Assembly: GCA_022925895.1 (NCBI GenBank)
Contig: JAKSYS010000141.1
Span: forward strand, 43,106 to 107,105
Reading direction: 5' to 3'
DNA from: Fragilaria crotonensis
Taxonomy: Eukaryota; Bacillariophyta; Fragilariophyceae; Fragilariales; Fragilariaceae
Length of the DNA stretch: 64,000 nt
The position numbers and the translations under genes were made by a program. Positions 32,009 through 43,814 of this stretch are shown here, piece after piece (the first letter of the stretch is position 1; every line of letters begins with the position of its first letter). Under the pieces are notes generated by a model. It saw nothing but the letters and a program-made list of their open reading frames with translations. It did no database searches and had not been told where the DNA came from.

Positions 32009-32666
32009 ATTGTAGGACGCTGACCCTGCATCGCTCGTAACGCCTGATCGCTGCTTGCGTCCTGCGACTTTGTGGATCGATCCCCAAGACTGGCTGACAC
32101 CCAAAACGTTGGCGGGAGTGGCGATCTAGAGGCTGATGGGAAAGAACAGACGTTTGCGCCTTCGCAAATCATCAGATTCCAAGGAGTCATTACCACTGAG
32201 TGAGACCAGCAGTATGAAATGCGACAAAATAGATCGCTACTGGCATGTTAAACGAGTTCGAACGCTAGTAGACTACAGCCGCGATGGCCATGAGTATAGA
32301 GACTGTTTTGGACACACATCTTAACACTGCATCAAACTACCTTTCCACTACTAGGTCCCATTCATCCACCTGCACCGGTCAAGTCCAATGCCGCCGACTG
32401 AATAAAGAGGGCGTTTGTTGTGGTTTGTGGTTGCCAGTGCACGGTAAGGAACAAGTACGATTCGTAGAGTGCTCAGGTAGAACACTGGAGCACTGCATTT
32501 GTCACAACAGTACATAGGTCTACATGTAGCCGTATTCTGATTTCTGATCCCACATCTCTTAATACTGGCGTACCGTGTACCGTCCAAGTACTGCAATACC
32601 GATACTCGCGACTCGGAGAACACGTTTTGCAACCGCCGATCACCAACACACATCAACAACCCCTTC
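32009..32666. other. Intergenic region, no gene seen
   Basis: About 660 bp. Short frames are stop-rich. Some GTAC-type motifs occur. The last part is the likely promoter of the proteasome-like gene. Confidence 0.4.
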
Positions 32667-33607
32667 ATGACGATGGTTTCGTCGCTGGCTTCGTCATTGC
32701 GCTTCGTGCTGCTCTTGTTCGCTCTACCTTCCCTTGTATTTTCATCGAGTGCCCCTTGGCAGACACAGAAGAATAATGCATGGGAAGAATCCATGTACAA
32801 GAATATGCCACCAACCGTCTTCTCCTCTTCTGGTCGACTTCTCACAGTCGAAAGTATGGTCGCAGCCGCCTCAAACCCTGAAGACGTTTCGTCTAATGTT
32901 GTGGCCGCTCTCACCTTTGATGAGGGTATACTTGTGGTGTCTTGCCGGAATCAGTCCCCGCATTTGGATGTCGACAACTGCACGGATACTGGTTCCCTGC
33001 TGTTTCCACCATCATCTAATTTTCAAGTGGGCCCACAAGTATATGCAACGACAGCAGGGAACGCTGCCGATTCTCAGATCCTGAGAGACAAAGTTCTTCA
33101 GATTTCATTCATGCTATGGGAACGTGCTAGTGGGGGATTGGGAACGGGCGCAATCCTCCCCCTCCCTCCCTCACACTTGGCTCGGCATGTCGCCGATCAC
33201 TTGCAAAGGCCGACTCAACAAGTGTCATCTGGTAAAATTCTGGCTGTAAGTGTGCCCTAATGGTTTCTTGTTGATTCATGTTGATTTTCTTACGCATTCA
33301 ATATCTTACACGTCCGCGACAGTCGCAGGTCCTGGTATGGGACGCATCCTCGATCTGGCGCGTGGATCCCTCAGGTCAGTTTTGGAAGTGCCGAGTGGCC
33401 GCGATCGGTCGATCCCACCATACTGTCGAAACTGCCTTCGTCGAAAAGTATAAAGAAAACCTGAGCCTCAACGAAGCGATGCTTCTTGCCGTGGAGGCCA
33501 TCCAACGCGTCGTGCCAAAGGAGCGCACATTGTTTGGGATCGTAGTACGGAATGACAAGACAACATCGCTTTTGACTCATGACATGCTGACGTGTGCAGG
33601 AAAGTAG
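32667..33607 (+). CDS. Secreted 20S proteasome-like (Ntn-fold) protein, two exons
   Basis: Exon 1 is 32667-33245 and exon 2 is 33323-33607, with a 77-bp GT-AG intron in phase 0, giving 287 residues. The N-terminus MTMVSSLASSLRFVLLLFAL and PSLVFSSSAPW is a strong signal peptide. The body follows the proteasome alpha-type fold: SGRLLTVESMVAAASNP replaces the family's GRLxQVEYA, then VVAALTFDEGILVVS, TTAGNAADSQILRDK, LARHVADHLQRPTQ, then exon 2 VWDASSIWRVDPSGQFW and EAMLLAVEAIQRVVP. The ATAGxAAD and R-P-T-Q motifs are proteasome-type. Cytosolic alpha subunits have no signal peptide, so this copy may enter the secretory route, perhaps the periplastid compartment of the complex plastid. That location is inference. 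Its catalytic state is unclear. Confidence 0.75.
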
Positions 33608-34150
33608 CTTCACCATTTGAATGTTGCTGGTGGAAACCTGGATGCGATTATCACTTTCTTCGTTCTCCAGTTTGAAAGTCACGTGTTTGTGTCGGTTCTC
33701 TCAATGACTCGGCTGGTGCTTTCCACCACGTCGGGATCAAAGAAGGTCTGCTTTGCTCGAATGAACAAAAAAACTACTCCAGTACAGAGCAAGGTTACGC
33801 AAGTAGGCAAAGTCAGACTGGTAGTTGGTCCGAGTGACGTTGATTTGTATGGGATGCTCACACAGGACTGGAAAAGTCCATTGTAATCGTTGACAATAAC
33901 GTACTGGAGTTGAGCAAGCGGATCAACCTCACCTAAGTGACGTTGCCTATTTCGTACTGCCAACGACGCAGTTCACCAGAGTCGCATCCCATGCCACACC
34001 AACGGGCGTGCATGTACTGAAAAAAGCGAGGTGTGCTAAGTGATGTAACTAAAAGCTATACATGACGATTTTCGTCGATTAAAACATAAACAAACGCACG
34101 CATGGGAAACGCGACAATAGCGTCATCAATATCAAGGGTCTACGATCTGT
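33608..34150. other. Intergenic region between convergent genes
   Basis: About 540 bp; no gene or repeat supported. A frame at 33617-33886 has no homology that I can see. Confidence 0.4.
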
Positions 34151-35932
34151 TCAGGTCTCCGCTTCCATGTCCGAATCCAAGCTCTTGCTCAACTTCTTGC
34201 CTGCTTCTTCGTCGTCGTACTCAAGTTTCTTGACCGGCTCGCCTTCGTCCGATTCTTCAACTCCAGTAATGTAGCCAGAAGCTGGATCCCACCAGGTTTC
34301 AAAAATGCCGTCTACTCCATCCGTGTCACTCACAGCAGGCAGGTAACCATGGTCGTCATCGTAGCCAGGATCGCCTTCCTTGGTAGTCTTCCCCATGTAG
34401 GTCTGAAGCACATACATGAGAAGAGTCACAGCGCCCATGGAAAAGTACCCAATCATGAATTGCAAAGGCGAATCGTTGTCAATACCATTGGTGCCGGAAG
34501 TGAAGTTGCTGAAAGCCTGGCTCTGATGAATGATACCGGCTCCAGCAAAGACGGCCGCAATGCAGCAAAAGATTCCAGCTCGAAGCCAGCGGCGATCAGT
34601 GGTGTAAACAATAATTGCCACCCAAAACAAGCATGAGAGGGCGCTCCCCTTACTCATAGCAATTGCTCCGTAGCTACTAATCTCGGGGCTAAAATTGGTG
34701 TAGATGTAGTCACAGACGCCGAAAAAGATACCAAAGAAGATCGCCCCGTGATGGCGCTGTGGAATGTGCTTCGTGCACTCTTCGCAAATCATGAGACCGA
34801 AAATCATAATGATAGGGCCAATCGCGATTGCCGGAATGAGACTGAGAATGACCGGCACTATTCCAGATAAACCCAAAATGAGGTAGATGGTACCGTTCAT
34901 GATGGAGTACCCGGTTCGCGCCCCGACTCTCTTGTGGACAGGATGTCCGATGTACACAACAGTACCGAAGGGACTTCCAAGGATAGCACCAACAAGAGTG
35001 CCGAGCCCATCGATGATCATCGTCTCACGGATGTTGTAAGGGTCGCCTGCCTTTTGAGCAGAAACTAGGCACATCATATCACCAAAACTTGCCGCGATCG
35101 AAAAGGGCAAGACGATGCCCATGTAGGGGCCAATGTCAGCAAATCCCTCGTAGAAAGCACCTCCGATCCATGCTCCTCCTGCAACAGGAGAGGCAACTTG
35201 GGTGTTGAGACCGTAAGCCCACCCAGCGGCAACACCGAAAATCACAACCGGGAGGGCTTCAGGAACGTAAAAGCCATTGGCAATGTGAAAGCGACCAAGG
35301 CCGTAGTACTGGGTAAAAATCAAGAAGACAGGGATGAGTCCAATGGCAGGCGTTTCAAAGTTTGGAAGAATCTGATTGAGCGCAAGCCAAGTAAATCCAA
35401 TACCAGCCAGAGGGACCAACATGGCTGCCACTGGAAAAATTTGCATGAGGAGCTCTCCGAAGAAGCCCAACACGATGTTGATCAAACCTGTCAAGAAGTT
35501 TGCAGTAACGCAGACTTTCCATGCCAGTTCGACCCGATCATTTTCTTCTTGCACGACGTCGCATCCAGTGTCCGGGCATACAGGGGTGTACGAGTAATAT
35601 ACTCCGTAGATGATCCCGAAGACGAAAGGAAATCCTCCTGTAGTGTTCAGTCCGTATGGCTGGGCGGTAAAGGGCTTGTTGTAAAACTTGGCCATGCGAA
35701 TTGCCTGATAAGTGTAGTACACATTGCCAACGAAAAGCATGATTCCGGCCGCAGGGAAAATGCGACTGTAAACAATTTGAGGCAAGAGAGTTGAGGTTGG
35801 ACTGAGGGCTAAGATGGCTGACGATAGGCCTAACAATGTAGACATATTATCAAAGAACAGGGAGAACAGGGATACGAAGTCTCCCGCGGCAAAGGTGATG
35901 CCACGGAAGTTCGGCACGTTCTCCAGCGTCAT
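34151..35932 (-). CDS. NCS2-family purine/xanthine permease, AzgA-like
   Basis: An intact frame of 593 residues with about 12-14 hydrophobic segments. AzgA/NCS2 landmarks include NFRGITFAAGDFVSLFS at the start, AQPYGLNTTGGFPFVFGIIY, GEL..FPVAAMLVPLAGIG, SIAASFGDMMCLVSAQKAGD, IDGLGTLVGAILGSPFGT and VYIGHPVHKRVGARTGYS. The acidic C-terminal tail (EPVKKLEYDDEEAGKKLS) follows the last segment and should face the cytosol. Members import purines or xanthine with a proton or sodium ion. The exact substrate cannot be read. A membrane with imported nitrogen source is the likely setting. Confidence 0.85.
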   Translation of the reverse strand: MTLENVPNFRGITFAAGDFVSLFSLFFDNMSTLLGLSSAILALSPTSTLLPQIVYSRIFPAAGIMLFVGNVYYTYQAIRMAKFYNKPFTAQPYGLNTTGGFPFVFGIIYGVYYSYTPVCPDTGCDVVQEENDRVELAWKVCVTANFLTGLINIVLGFFGELLMQIFPVAAMLVPLAGIGFTWLALNQILPNFETPAIGLIPVFLIFTQYYGLGRFHIANGFYVPEALPVVIFGVAAGWAYGLNTQVASPVAGGAWIGGAFYEGFADIGPYMGIVLPFSIAASFGDMMCLVSAQKAGDPYNIRETMIIDGLGTLVGAILGSPFGTVVYIGHPVHKRVGARTGYSIMNGTIYLILGLSGIVPVILSLIPAIAIGPIIMIFGLMICEECTKHIPQRHHGAIFFGIFFGVCDYIYTNFSPEISSYGAIAMSKGSALSCLFWVAIIVYTTDRRWLRAGIFCCIAAVFAGAGIIHQSQAFSNFTSGTNGIDNDSPLQFMIGYFSMGAVTLLMYVLQTYMGKTTKEGDPGYDDDHGYLPAVSDTDGVDGIFETWWDPASGYITGVEESDEGEPVKKLEYDDEEAGKKLSKSLDSDMEAET

Positions 35933-38900
35933 GGTAAGTCTACTCGTCTTCGCTAGCCTCTGATCTCAAAACGAGGATTTTTGTGTGCGCGATCTTGTTC
36001 AGAAGCCATGCTCTCTTTCGAACCGAACAAGATACTTCTCTGAATCCAGGAGCATTTTAGAATCTTGAAATGAGTTCCGCCCGGGATACTCTAACTTTCA
36101 TGCCGAACAGCATACTTCTCTGTTTCCACGAGCAGTTTGGATTCTTCTCTACTCAAAACTTGAGTTGCACTTGAGACATGACGACATGACATGTACCTAC
36201 TGCGTTCCTGTACATAAGCGCTTCCTTGACATTGTCTCGAGTCGTATCTTACATTGATACGTTGACATACTATCAGTGAGAGCCTGTAGGGCACATGCCA
36301 GGAATTCAAACAAATAGTGGTATCGGCCATAGAGTTCATACGTCATAATACTGTACCCGGAGCCCAGAATTTTACTGCATTGAGAATGCAATACAGATGC
36401 CCGACAACCGACACTATCATAACAGTGCAGTTAAAATTTGATTATATATATTATATATGATTTACATGTACGTGTACATAGATGTGTGTTTCACATGTAA
36501 CGGAGAAGCACAAAATCGTCCAGAAATGGGGTGTAGGGATTATGAGCAACGCTTGCGCCTTATCACTCTGGGGCAGTATGATTAAAATCGGAGAACGTCT
36601 CTCATCTGCAAATCACATACCGGTAGATGATTCAAAAATGTCCGATGGCGAACTCTCCTCGGAAGATTCCAAACCATGAACTCGTACTATAGTACTTGAG
36701 GACTGGAATGGTTTTGCACTTAGATAATCTGCATTTATCATACCGACAATCTAGATGAATCAAAAAGTTTCAAACTCCGCAAGGGATTGTTGTCTTTTTG
36801 TGATACACTTCCTTCAATAAACTGCGAAGTTCAGGATGCAATGCGATGACGTATGCAACTTCATTTGTATGTATGTACTCTCCTCTTACGTCAGTAGACT
36901 GGTGCTGGGGTAGTAGTAGTACACAGTAATTGACACCGCACACGTGTTCCAAAGTTCAAAAGATTCACAAATGGCAACAGCGATCAAAACCTGTAGTCAT
37001 GGTGTGTTAGTAACTTCGGTAGCATTGAAATGTATCCGTAGATAAGATATATCAAGACAACGATAGTTAGTAACTAAACAATCTTTTGGTTCTTCTTTGA
37101 AGAGTCAGAAGGTGCGCAAGTACAACTAGTGCCAATCTAGTTTGTGGTTATGTTTGTTTAGCATCCCTGCTTTGCAGTTAGGATTGGAGGCTTTCTATTC
37201 ATCTGGCAATACTGAAAATGATGCCAACATGTCAATTCTTTCAAGGTAGGCAAAATGGAGAGGTTACATGTGATATTAATACATGCCATTCAATGAACAA
37301 CAACCCCTTACACAGCTTCAGTAAGCCAACATAGTTGTCCTTGCAGGAGGGATGGCACCAATTGTCAAGTTGTACTGCAATTGGTGGCATTCAAATGCAA
37401 TACTACTATGAATGCATCTGCCAAGCATTGAATGAAGGCCTCTGAGGAAGAATCCATGTAGATTCTTCACTTTTCACCCTCCATAGAAATGCATTGGATG
37501 TGAATTGTCAGCATCTTGGCTGGCTCTTTAGCATTGCATTCTTGCAGGATGCTTTACACCATTCATCATAGGATCAAACATGCCTACTACCATTGACTTT
37601 TGAGCAAGCAATCCACACTCCCTGTCTCACTTTTGTTGATGCAGGATTCCTACTTAGAAACAACATCAGAGGGCTGGCTTAGAGATGCAAAGAATGGGGT
37701 TATATGGCTTGATCATGCGTCTCAATTGGAATCATGACACTATCTAGTTATTTTTTATGCATAGTACTACCCATTGATATTTGTGCAATTTAATGCACAA
37801 TCCCCTCCCCACTATTCATTCTGATGCACTATATATTTAAACTAACAATTTGGTTTTACAGTCCACATTATCATCTTCACCATCCAATCTGTTGATTGAT
37901 CCAGCAATTTCAGGTAAATATACAATGGACATAAATGAAATGAACAAGGTGGCTGTTCACCTGTCACATCATTACATCTTTTAGTACTGGTAGTAGTAAA
38001 AAACACAAGTAACAGTAAATTAGCAGGTTCGTTAGTTAGTAGTTGACTTTACTAAGGATGAGGTGCGTTACTAGTTATCCAAGTAAACGTAGCTTTAGTA
38101 GGCTAGCTACTTTAGTAGTCAAACCTACTGGCGGACTTACTGACAACTAACACACCCTGCCTGTAGTAGCTACTTGTCCAGTATAGTTCGTACTCTAGTA
38201 GAGGAATGTTGAGAGAATAGAAATTTGCTGGCCTGCACATGTTTGTGTTGAATCCATTTTTGTCCACAAGCAATAGACAGACCCCGGCTCCGAGTCTGTG
38301 GACTTTGCAGAGCTGGGCAATGCAATTGTATGGCCACAGCACTGGTTCAACCCCTGCAACATTGCAGTACTACCTTGCTCCATTTGTCACAGTAATCATC
38401 ATACTTTGCATACTACCCATAATAAATCTGCAATGGTTTTCATCCCAGTACTATCGGTAGTTCTGGAGTAGTTTCCTCTTGAACATGATAGCATCAAAGA
38501 TCAGAAGATAACCAAGCTACCTTGATTGGTTAGGATGTGTAATTTGATCCATGCTGTCATGGTCAAATGCATCCTGAAGGTCATCACCAACAGTCAGTTC
38601 AACTAAGACAAAGAGAAACCCAAAAACCATCAACCAATAAAGAGGAGAGAATACACCAGGAGGGATAGAGCTTCCTCACCTTGTAACTAGATCTCCAGAT
38701 GATTTGCTGATCCTTTATTTGAATTATGAATGCTGCTGGGTGGGTTGTTGTCAATGAGGATGGTGGTAATGACAGTACCTTGGATTGAGGAGTGAAGAGC
38801 TTTCCACCACCTAAGCTTCAAGTGAGTTGTCTAGAGAACATGGAGTGGCTGGACATCACTTGAAGTAGGTCATGGTTGGAAAGCTGAGCAGTCTGCACCA

Positions 38901-39279
38901 TTGCAGCATGCCTTATCTTCCTTGTCCCATGCATCATCACGGATACTGAAACTGCTTTTGCCTTCCTGGTGATCTGTAGTATACTAACCAAGGCTACCAT
39001 CTTTTGCAATATCTTGCTTCTTGAGGATGCCAACCTTTCTGGGAAAGTGGTCCTTGGGAGATTTCATCATGACAAGTGACTGCAATGGTTTGTTGTATTT
39101 TGTTGGCATAGATAAGGAGCAAGTGCTCCTGGATCATGATGGGTAAACATGCTGCTCTTGATAGTACATTGAAAAAATGAGCTCAACATTGGGCAGACAG
39201 CCAGGAAAGGCATGAGGCTGATCCTTATCAAATGATAAAACTAAACCTTAACTGCTCCAAAACTGTTTTTTTTGTTGCA
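35933..39279. other. 3.3-kb gene-poor region, no supported gene
   Basis: From the permease start to the MULE target site. Frames are short and not protein-like. A TACCGGTA near 36620 and AT-rich segments from 37000 to 39250 are seen. Much of it may be decayed transposon, but no end or family was identified. Confidence 0.4.
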
Positions 39280-39288
39280 TTTAAAAAA

Positions 39289-39769
39289 GGGGAAATTACA
39301 ATTTAGTCCTTTTTTTAAAGATTTTTCAAAGTAGTACAATGACTTACTATATTAGAATGTTGCTTTTTACTATTTAGTACAAATACGTTTGCACTTACAA
39401 TATAGTCCATTTCTTTTGCCCACTTTTTACAATTTAGTCCATAATCACCAAAAATCCAATTTCCACGCCTGCCATCTTCACTTCCCACGAAATGAATGGT
39501 ACCCCGTCCTGTAGAAGACATCAAAATGAACATCATTGCCGTCGCATTTTCCTCAAACATTTCATTTCCAATGTGTTCACATCTCACTTATACTATTCAG
39601 AACTTTATACTTATGAATGATGTTGACTGTGGTCATAATTGTTGACCACAGAGGTCTGTTGCATAAATGGCTCTTCATCTATGATGTCATTGTGGTGCTA
39701 CCAAATTTCAGGTGTGCACGACAACAGTGTTTGACGTACTGCCTCATACACAGTAGCGTTGACTTCATT
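39289..39769 (+). repeat. Left terminal inverted repeat of the MULE
   Basis: About 480 bp matching 43154-43636 in inverted orientation. Shared landmarks include ACAATTTAGTCCTTTTTT, TTTCACTTCCC-type words and CATACACAGTAGCGTTGAC near the inner end. A one-base difference in the terminal G run distinguishes the two ends. Confidence 0.8.
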
Positions 39770-39866
39770 GTTTGGAGGCAACTGCATCGAACACAGAGAA
39801 TGGAAAAAATCTTTGCACTCTCATCTGTCATCACCACTCGCTCCCCTCAAACCAAACTTCTTGGCA

Positions 39867-42800
39867 ATGTTGTCTTTACGAAAGCCTTCTCGTCATGCGC
39901 GAACTCAGTTGTTTCCTGGAGATCCCCGTTTTGGAGTTGTCATCAAACCGCCGGCAAGTGATGTTGAATGTCTCAAAAAAAGAGCTTTTCTCAGTACTGC
40001 TCATCTTGACTACATCATCAACCTTACAACTTTACTGCCTGACTCGACATTGTCACATACAGTACCTGCTGTTGAACCGTTGCTGGGTAGTCTTGGTGCA
40101 GAGGCATTTATATCATCAATGAATCTAACTGCCTCAATTAAAAGGGAACAAGCGAGAACAAAGAATGATTGGAAAGCATACCAGAATCACATTCGCAAGA
40201 TTCGCACCAAGTTCAAGAATGTTCTCAAATACCATGTCAAGGATGGCGATTTCAAGCATATTCTCGATGAAAACATCGAGGATGTCCCACAGAGGCTTAT
40301 TATTCCAATTGTTCGGGGGGCCACCTGATAGTCCCGGACATTTCTTTGTGGCATGCTTTGACTTTTCGGTAAATGATCCAAAATTCTTTGTGAACGTGTG
40401 TTTCTACGACTCTATGGAGCGCGCACGAACAAGAATTCATCGTTCCAGTACTGCTGCTGAAATTGTCGAGAAGGTCAACTTCTTCTTTAAGTTCTACATT
40501 CTTCATGAAGCCAAATATCAGTCCCTACACCAGTCAGATGTCGACGTTCTTCAACGCGCACAATACAAAGAATGTCCTCGGCAGAACAATGGATACGACT
40601 GCGGAATCTTTACAGTCGCTGTCGTGTTACATCTCCTTGAACGAAAAGAACAAGTTGATGAGATGTCTTTCACTCAAAGTAATGTCACAGAAGGTAGGAA
40701 ACACTTGGCGACGGCTTTGATTAATGCAAAATCCCCTTCACGTGAGCAGATTCGTGGCGTTTTCAGGAAATGCTTCCCTCTGCTCTTTGTCACCGAGGAG
40801 GGAAACAGTAGTGTCCCAACCATCGATTGTACTGAGGATCAGGATACACTATTGAGTGTTCCCTTGCAGGTCTGTGGTGCTGCCAACGACATCAAGGAGA
40901 CCACCAGTGTGGACGAGGATGAGGACAACATAGCACTCCGGGTGAGAGACACGAAAGATTTGGCAACTCTGACTGCTGATGTGTTTCCTTCGAATAACAG
41001 AAACATAAGTAACGAGGCGAAGGTAAAGGACGACAACGAAGAATTTTTTGACACCATCGACACTGACACTGAATCCCAGATGGAAGATGCTGCTGCTTCA
41101 AAGACAGAGAATGAAGATAGTGTTAGCGCTCTTTCAGGCGACACTACCTTCTACGACCGTATGAAGGAAGCAAAGTTGCAGTGCTTTCCAACACTGGAAG
41201 CTGTGAATCCTATTGTCGAAGCTTATGAAGTTTGGACTGGGAATTACTTGCGCATCAAGAGGTCAATCAACGACAAATTTCGTGTGTACGAATGCCGCGA
41301 GCATCTGGGGTGTCCTTTCCAAATTCGTATCTCCCGCCGACGAGCCGATGGAAGTTTTGTGGTCTCGAAGATGAAGACCAAACACAGTGACGTTCGCCGC
41401 CCAGCAAAGGCAAAAGATGGGCGGAAATGGAAGAAGCGTCGCCATGCAATGCTGAATGACATTGTCGTCAAGGTTCTAAAAACGAAGGATGCTGGTGATC
41501 CGACACCGAACGACGTCATCAAAACCGCAGCAAACGAATGCGGTATAATTGTCCCTTACATGACGGCATACCGTGTAATAACAACCGATGCCGGGGTAGG
41601 ACGGAGATTAATTGCAAAGAGTTTTGAGCAGATTACCCCGTACGTAGAAGCCATGAAGAAATGCAACCCCAAGTCGGTCATCGGATGCACAAAGAGCGAA
41701 ACCAACGAGTTGGTTGATGTCTATTTCTTTCCTGGTTTTATGAACGAGGCTCTGAAGTTTGTGCGACCTGTTGTTTCGCTTGACGCAACTCACCTGCGCA
41801 GCGAGTACAAGGGAACACTGTATGTCGCATCTGTGTTGTCAGGAAACAATGATGTGTTTCCCATTGGACTGATGATATCTTCTGGTAACGAAGATGGAGC
41901 AACATGGACGAAGATGCTAAGGCTTCTCAAGCAAGCATCTCCTATCCTTAGTGGACGTTCATTTGTCTTTATTTCGGATCGGGATAAGGGTCTCAAGGCT
42001 GCCCTGGACGATGTTTTCCCAAGGAATTCGGAGTTTAGCTGTGCTAAGCACATAGAATCCAACGTGACCCAGCGGTTTGGGAAACAGTGTGGGCGCTATG
42101 TTATGGCGATGGCCAAGACGTATTCTGCGAGGAATGCTGCTAATATGCTGGATCTGGTGCGCCAAATAAAGCCCAGCGCTGCTGCCTACATTGAAAGCAT
42201 TGAAAGCGGCAGTGTGCTCTGGAAATGTTCACAATGGATTGCTTTGCAACACTCGAACTTGCCCCCTCGATACGGAATTGTTACATCCAACACGAGTGAG
42301 AGCGTGAACAACATGTTCTCAGAGGCTCGGGATCTGGCATGGATGGAAGCTTTAGAAAAGATTGTTGACATTATGTCGACAAGGATTGGTGATTGTCGAA
42401 CAAAGTATTTGAAGCGTGAGGATTCGGAAGTTGTTCCCCGTGTCGCTCAGATTTTGAAAGCACGTTGGGATGCTGCAGCATCCATGGCAGTGATGGAGAT
42501 TGAACTTGGGTGTGGTGAATTCAAAGTGACATCATCAGAGTATGGTTCCACTGCTGACGAAGGCGAGCATGACATTGTCCTCTCCGTCGCCCACGGGTCA
42601 CCAATGCACCAGCAAAGTATTCACATCATAAGGCCTGGTGTACAATGGTGTTCGTGTGGGGCATGGCAAGATTGTATGTTTCCCTGCCGGCATGCCTGTG
42701 CGGTGTACAGAAAGTGGAAAGAAGTTGACTTCAATTATGTATTGACCAACTTGGTTGACAAGAACTACACCTTTGCGAACGTCAAAAGTACCTTCAAGAG

Positions 42801-43035
42801 AAACGTCTTCCCAGTCACATTGGATGGCATTAAATATGATGGTGTTACAAAACCACCTCTTGTTGTGGCACGGCCGTCAGGTCGGCCACGGACCAGAAGG
42901 ATACGGAGACGAAGCGAGTTCCTGGCGGCAGAGGATTCACCTGTCGTTTGTTCAAATTGTGGCATCAGAGGTCATAACCGAAGAACATGCACTAACCCAG
43001 CACGGGAAAGAACCGACTTGATCACAAATTCATAG
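39867..43035 (+). CDS. MULE transposase fused to a ULP1-type (C48) protease, one frame break
   Basis: The ATG at 39867 opens a frame to about 40316, where a run of six Gs shifts the reading. The next frame runs to 43035, so one inserted G or two lost Gs join them into about 1055 residues. The ULP1/SENP-like cysteine protease region has GHFFVACFDF (His), VCFYDSM (Asp), PRQNNGYDCGIF (Gln and Cys). Then come a MuDR-like zinc finger (YECREHLGCPFQIR), the MULE DDE core with SLDATHLRSEYKG, FVFISDRDKGLKAA and TSNTSESVNN, a SWIM zinc finger (CSCG...CRHAC) and a C-terminal CCHC knuckle (CSNCGIRGHNRRTC). The protein should cut and move the element and may desumoylate or process host proteins. Plant Kaonashi-type MULEs also pair ULP1 with a transposase. 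Confidence 0.85.
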
Positions 43036-43153
43036 TTTGTAGTAGAAGCTACCTACTAGCTGCTAAGTTACGAAATAAAAGTGTACTACTATGGAGATTA
43101 CTCCATGTCATCTCATGATCATTGTTGCTGTAAAAGTGGGCGATGCAGCCAAT

Positions 43154-43636
43154 AATGAAGTCAACGCTACTGTGTATGAGGCAGTACGTCAAACACTGCT
43201 GTCGTGCACACCTGAAATTTGGTAACACCACAATGAGATCATGAACGAAGAGCCATTTATGCAACAGACCTCTGTAGTCGGAAATTATGACCACGATCAA
43301 TAGCATTCATTAGTGTAAAGTTCTGAATAGTATAAGTGAGATGTGAACACATTGGAAATGAAGTGTTTGAGGAAAATGCGACGGCAATGATGCTCATTTT
43401 GATGTCTTCTACAGGACGGGGTACCATTCATTTCGTGAGAAGTGAAGATGGCAGGCGTGGAAATTGGATTTTTGGTGATTATGGACTAAATTGTAAAAAG
43501 TGGGCAAAAGAAATGGAAATGTAAGTGCAAACGTATTTGTACTAAATAGTAAAAAGCGACATTCTAATAAAGGAGGGAGTAAGTCATTGTACTACTTTGA
43601 AAAATCTTTAAAAAAAGGACTAAATTGTAATTTCCC
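43154..43636 (-). repeat. Right terminal inverted repeat of the MULE
   Basis: Reverse complement of the left repeat. It differs by an extra CCCTCC-like block around 43568-43578 and scattered base changes. Confidence 0.8.
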
Positions 43637-43814
43637 TTTAAAAAATTGATTCTTCAAGACATGATTACCGGTAGTGGCACTGACTGTGCCTCCTTGGAAA
43701 GGTCGCCCGCCAAATATCTGACAACTACTATTCTTTTTTTTCTACAGGCGCGTCGACGTCCAATTTAATTCCTAAAGAGCAGTGGCGCGTTGCGCGTTAT
43801 CATACCTCATTCCG

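Larger units (their letters stand above)
39289..43636. mobile_element. Complete MULE-type DNA transposon, 4.35 kb, 9-bp target duplication
   Basis: Long terminal inverted repeats of about 480 bp cover 39289-39769 and 43154-43636, ending GGGGAAATTAC and its complement. Identical 9-bp duplications, TTTAAAAAA, flank the element at 39280-39288 and 43637-43645. A 9-bp target duplication with long TIRs is the hallmark of Mutator-like elements. Inside is one large protein gene. The two TIRs differ at scattered sites and one 8-10 bp indel, so insertion is not brand new. Because the duplication is low-complexity, its length is slightly uncertain. Confidence 0.85.

Noticed and set aside
33617-33886. 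89-residue frame downstream of the proteasome-like gene
   Set aside because: No protein-like composition or homology; probably 3' flank.
36482-36679. 65-residue frame in the gene-poor region
   Set aside because: Short, no homologous features, no clear start context.
39315-39587. 90-residue frame in the left MULE repeat, with a matching frame in the right repeat
   Set aside because: The pair exists because the two repeats are inverted copies, not because of coding selection.
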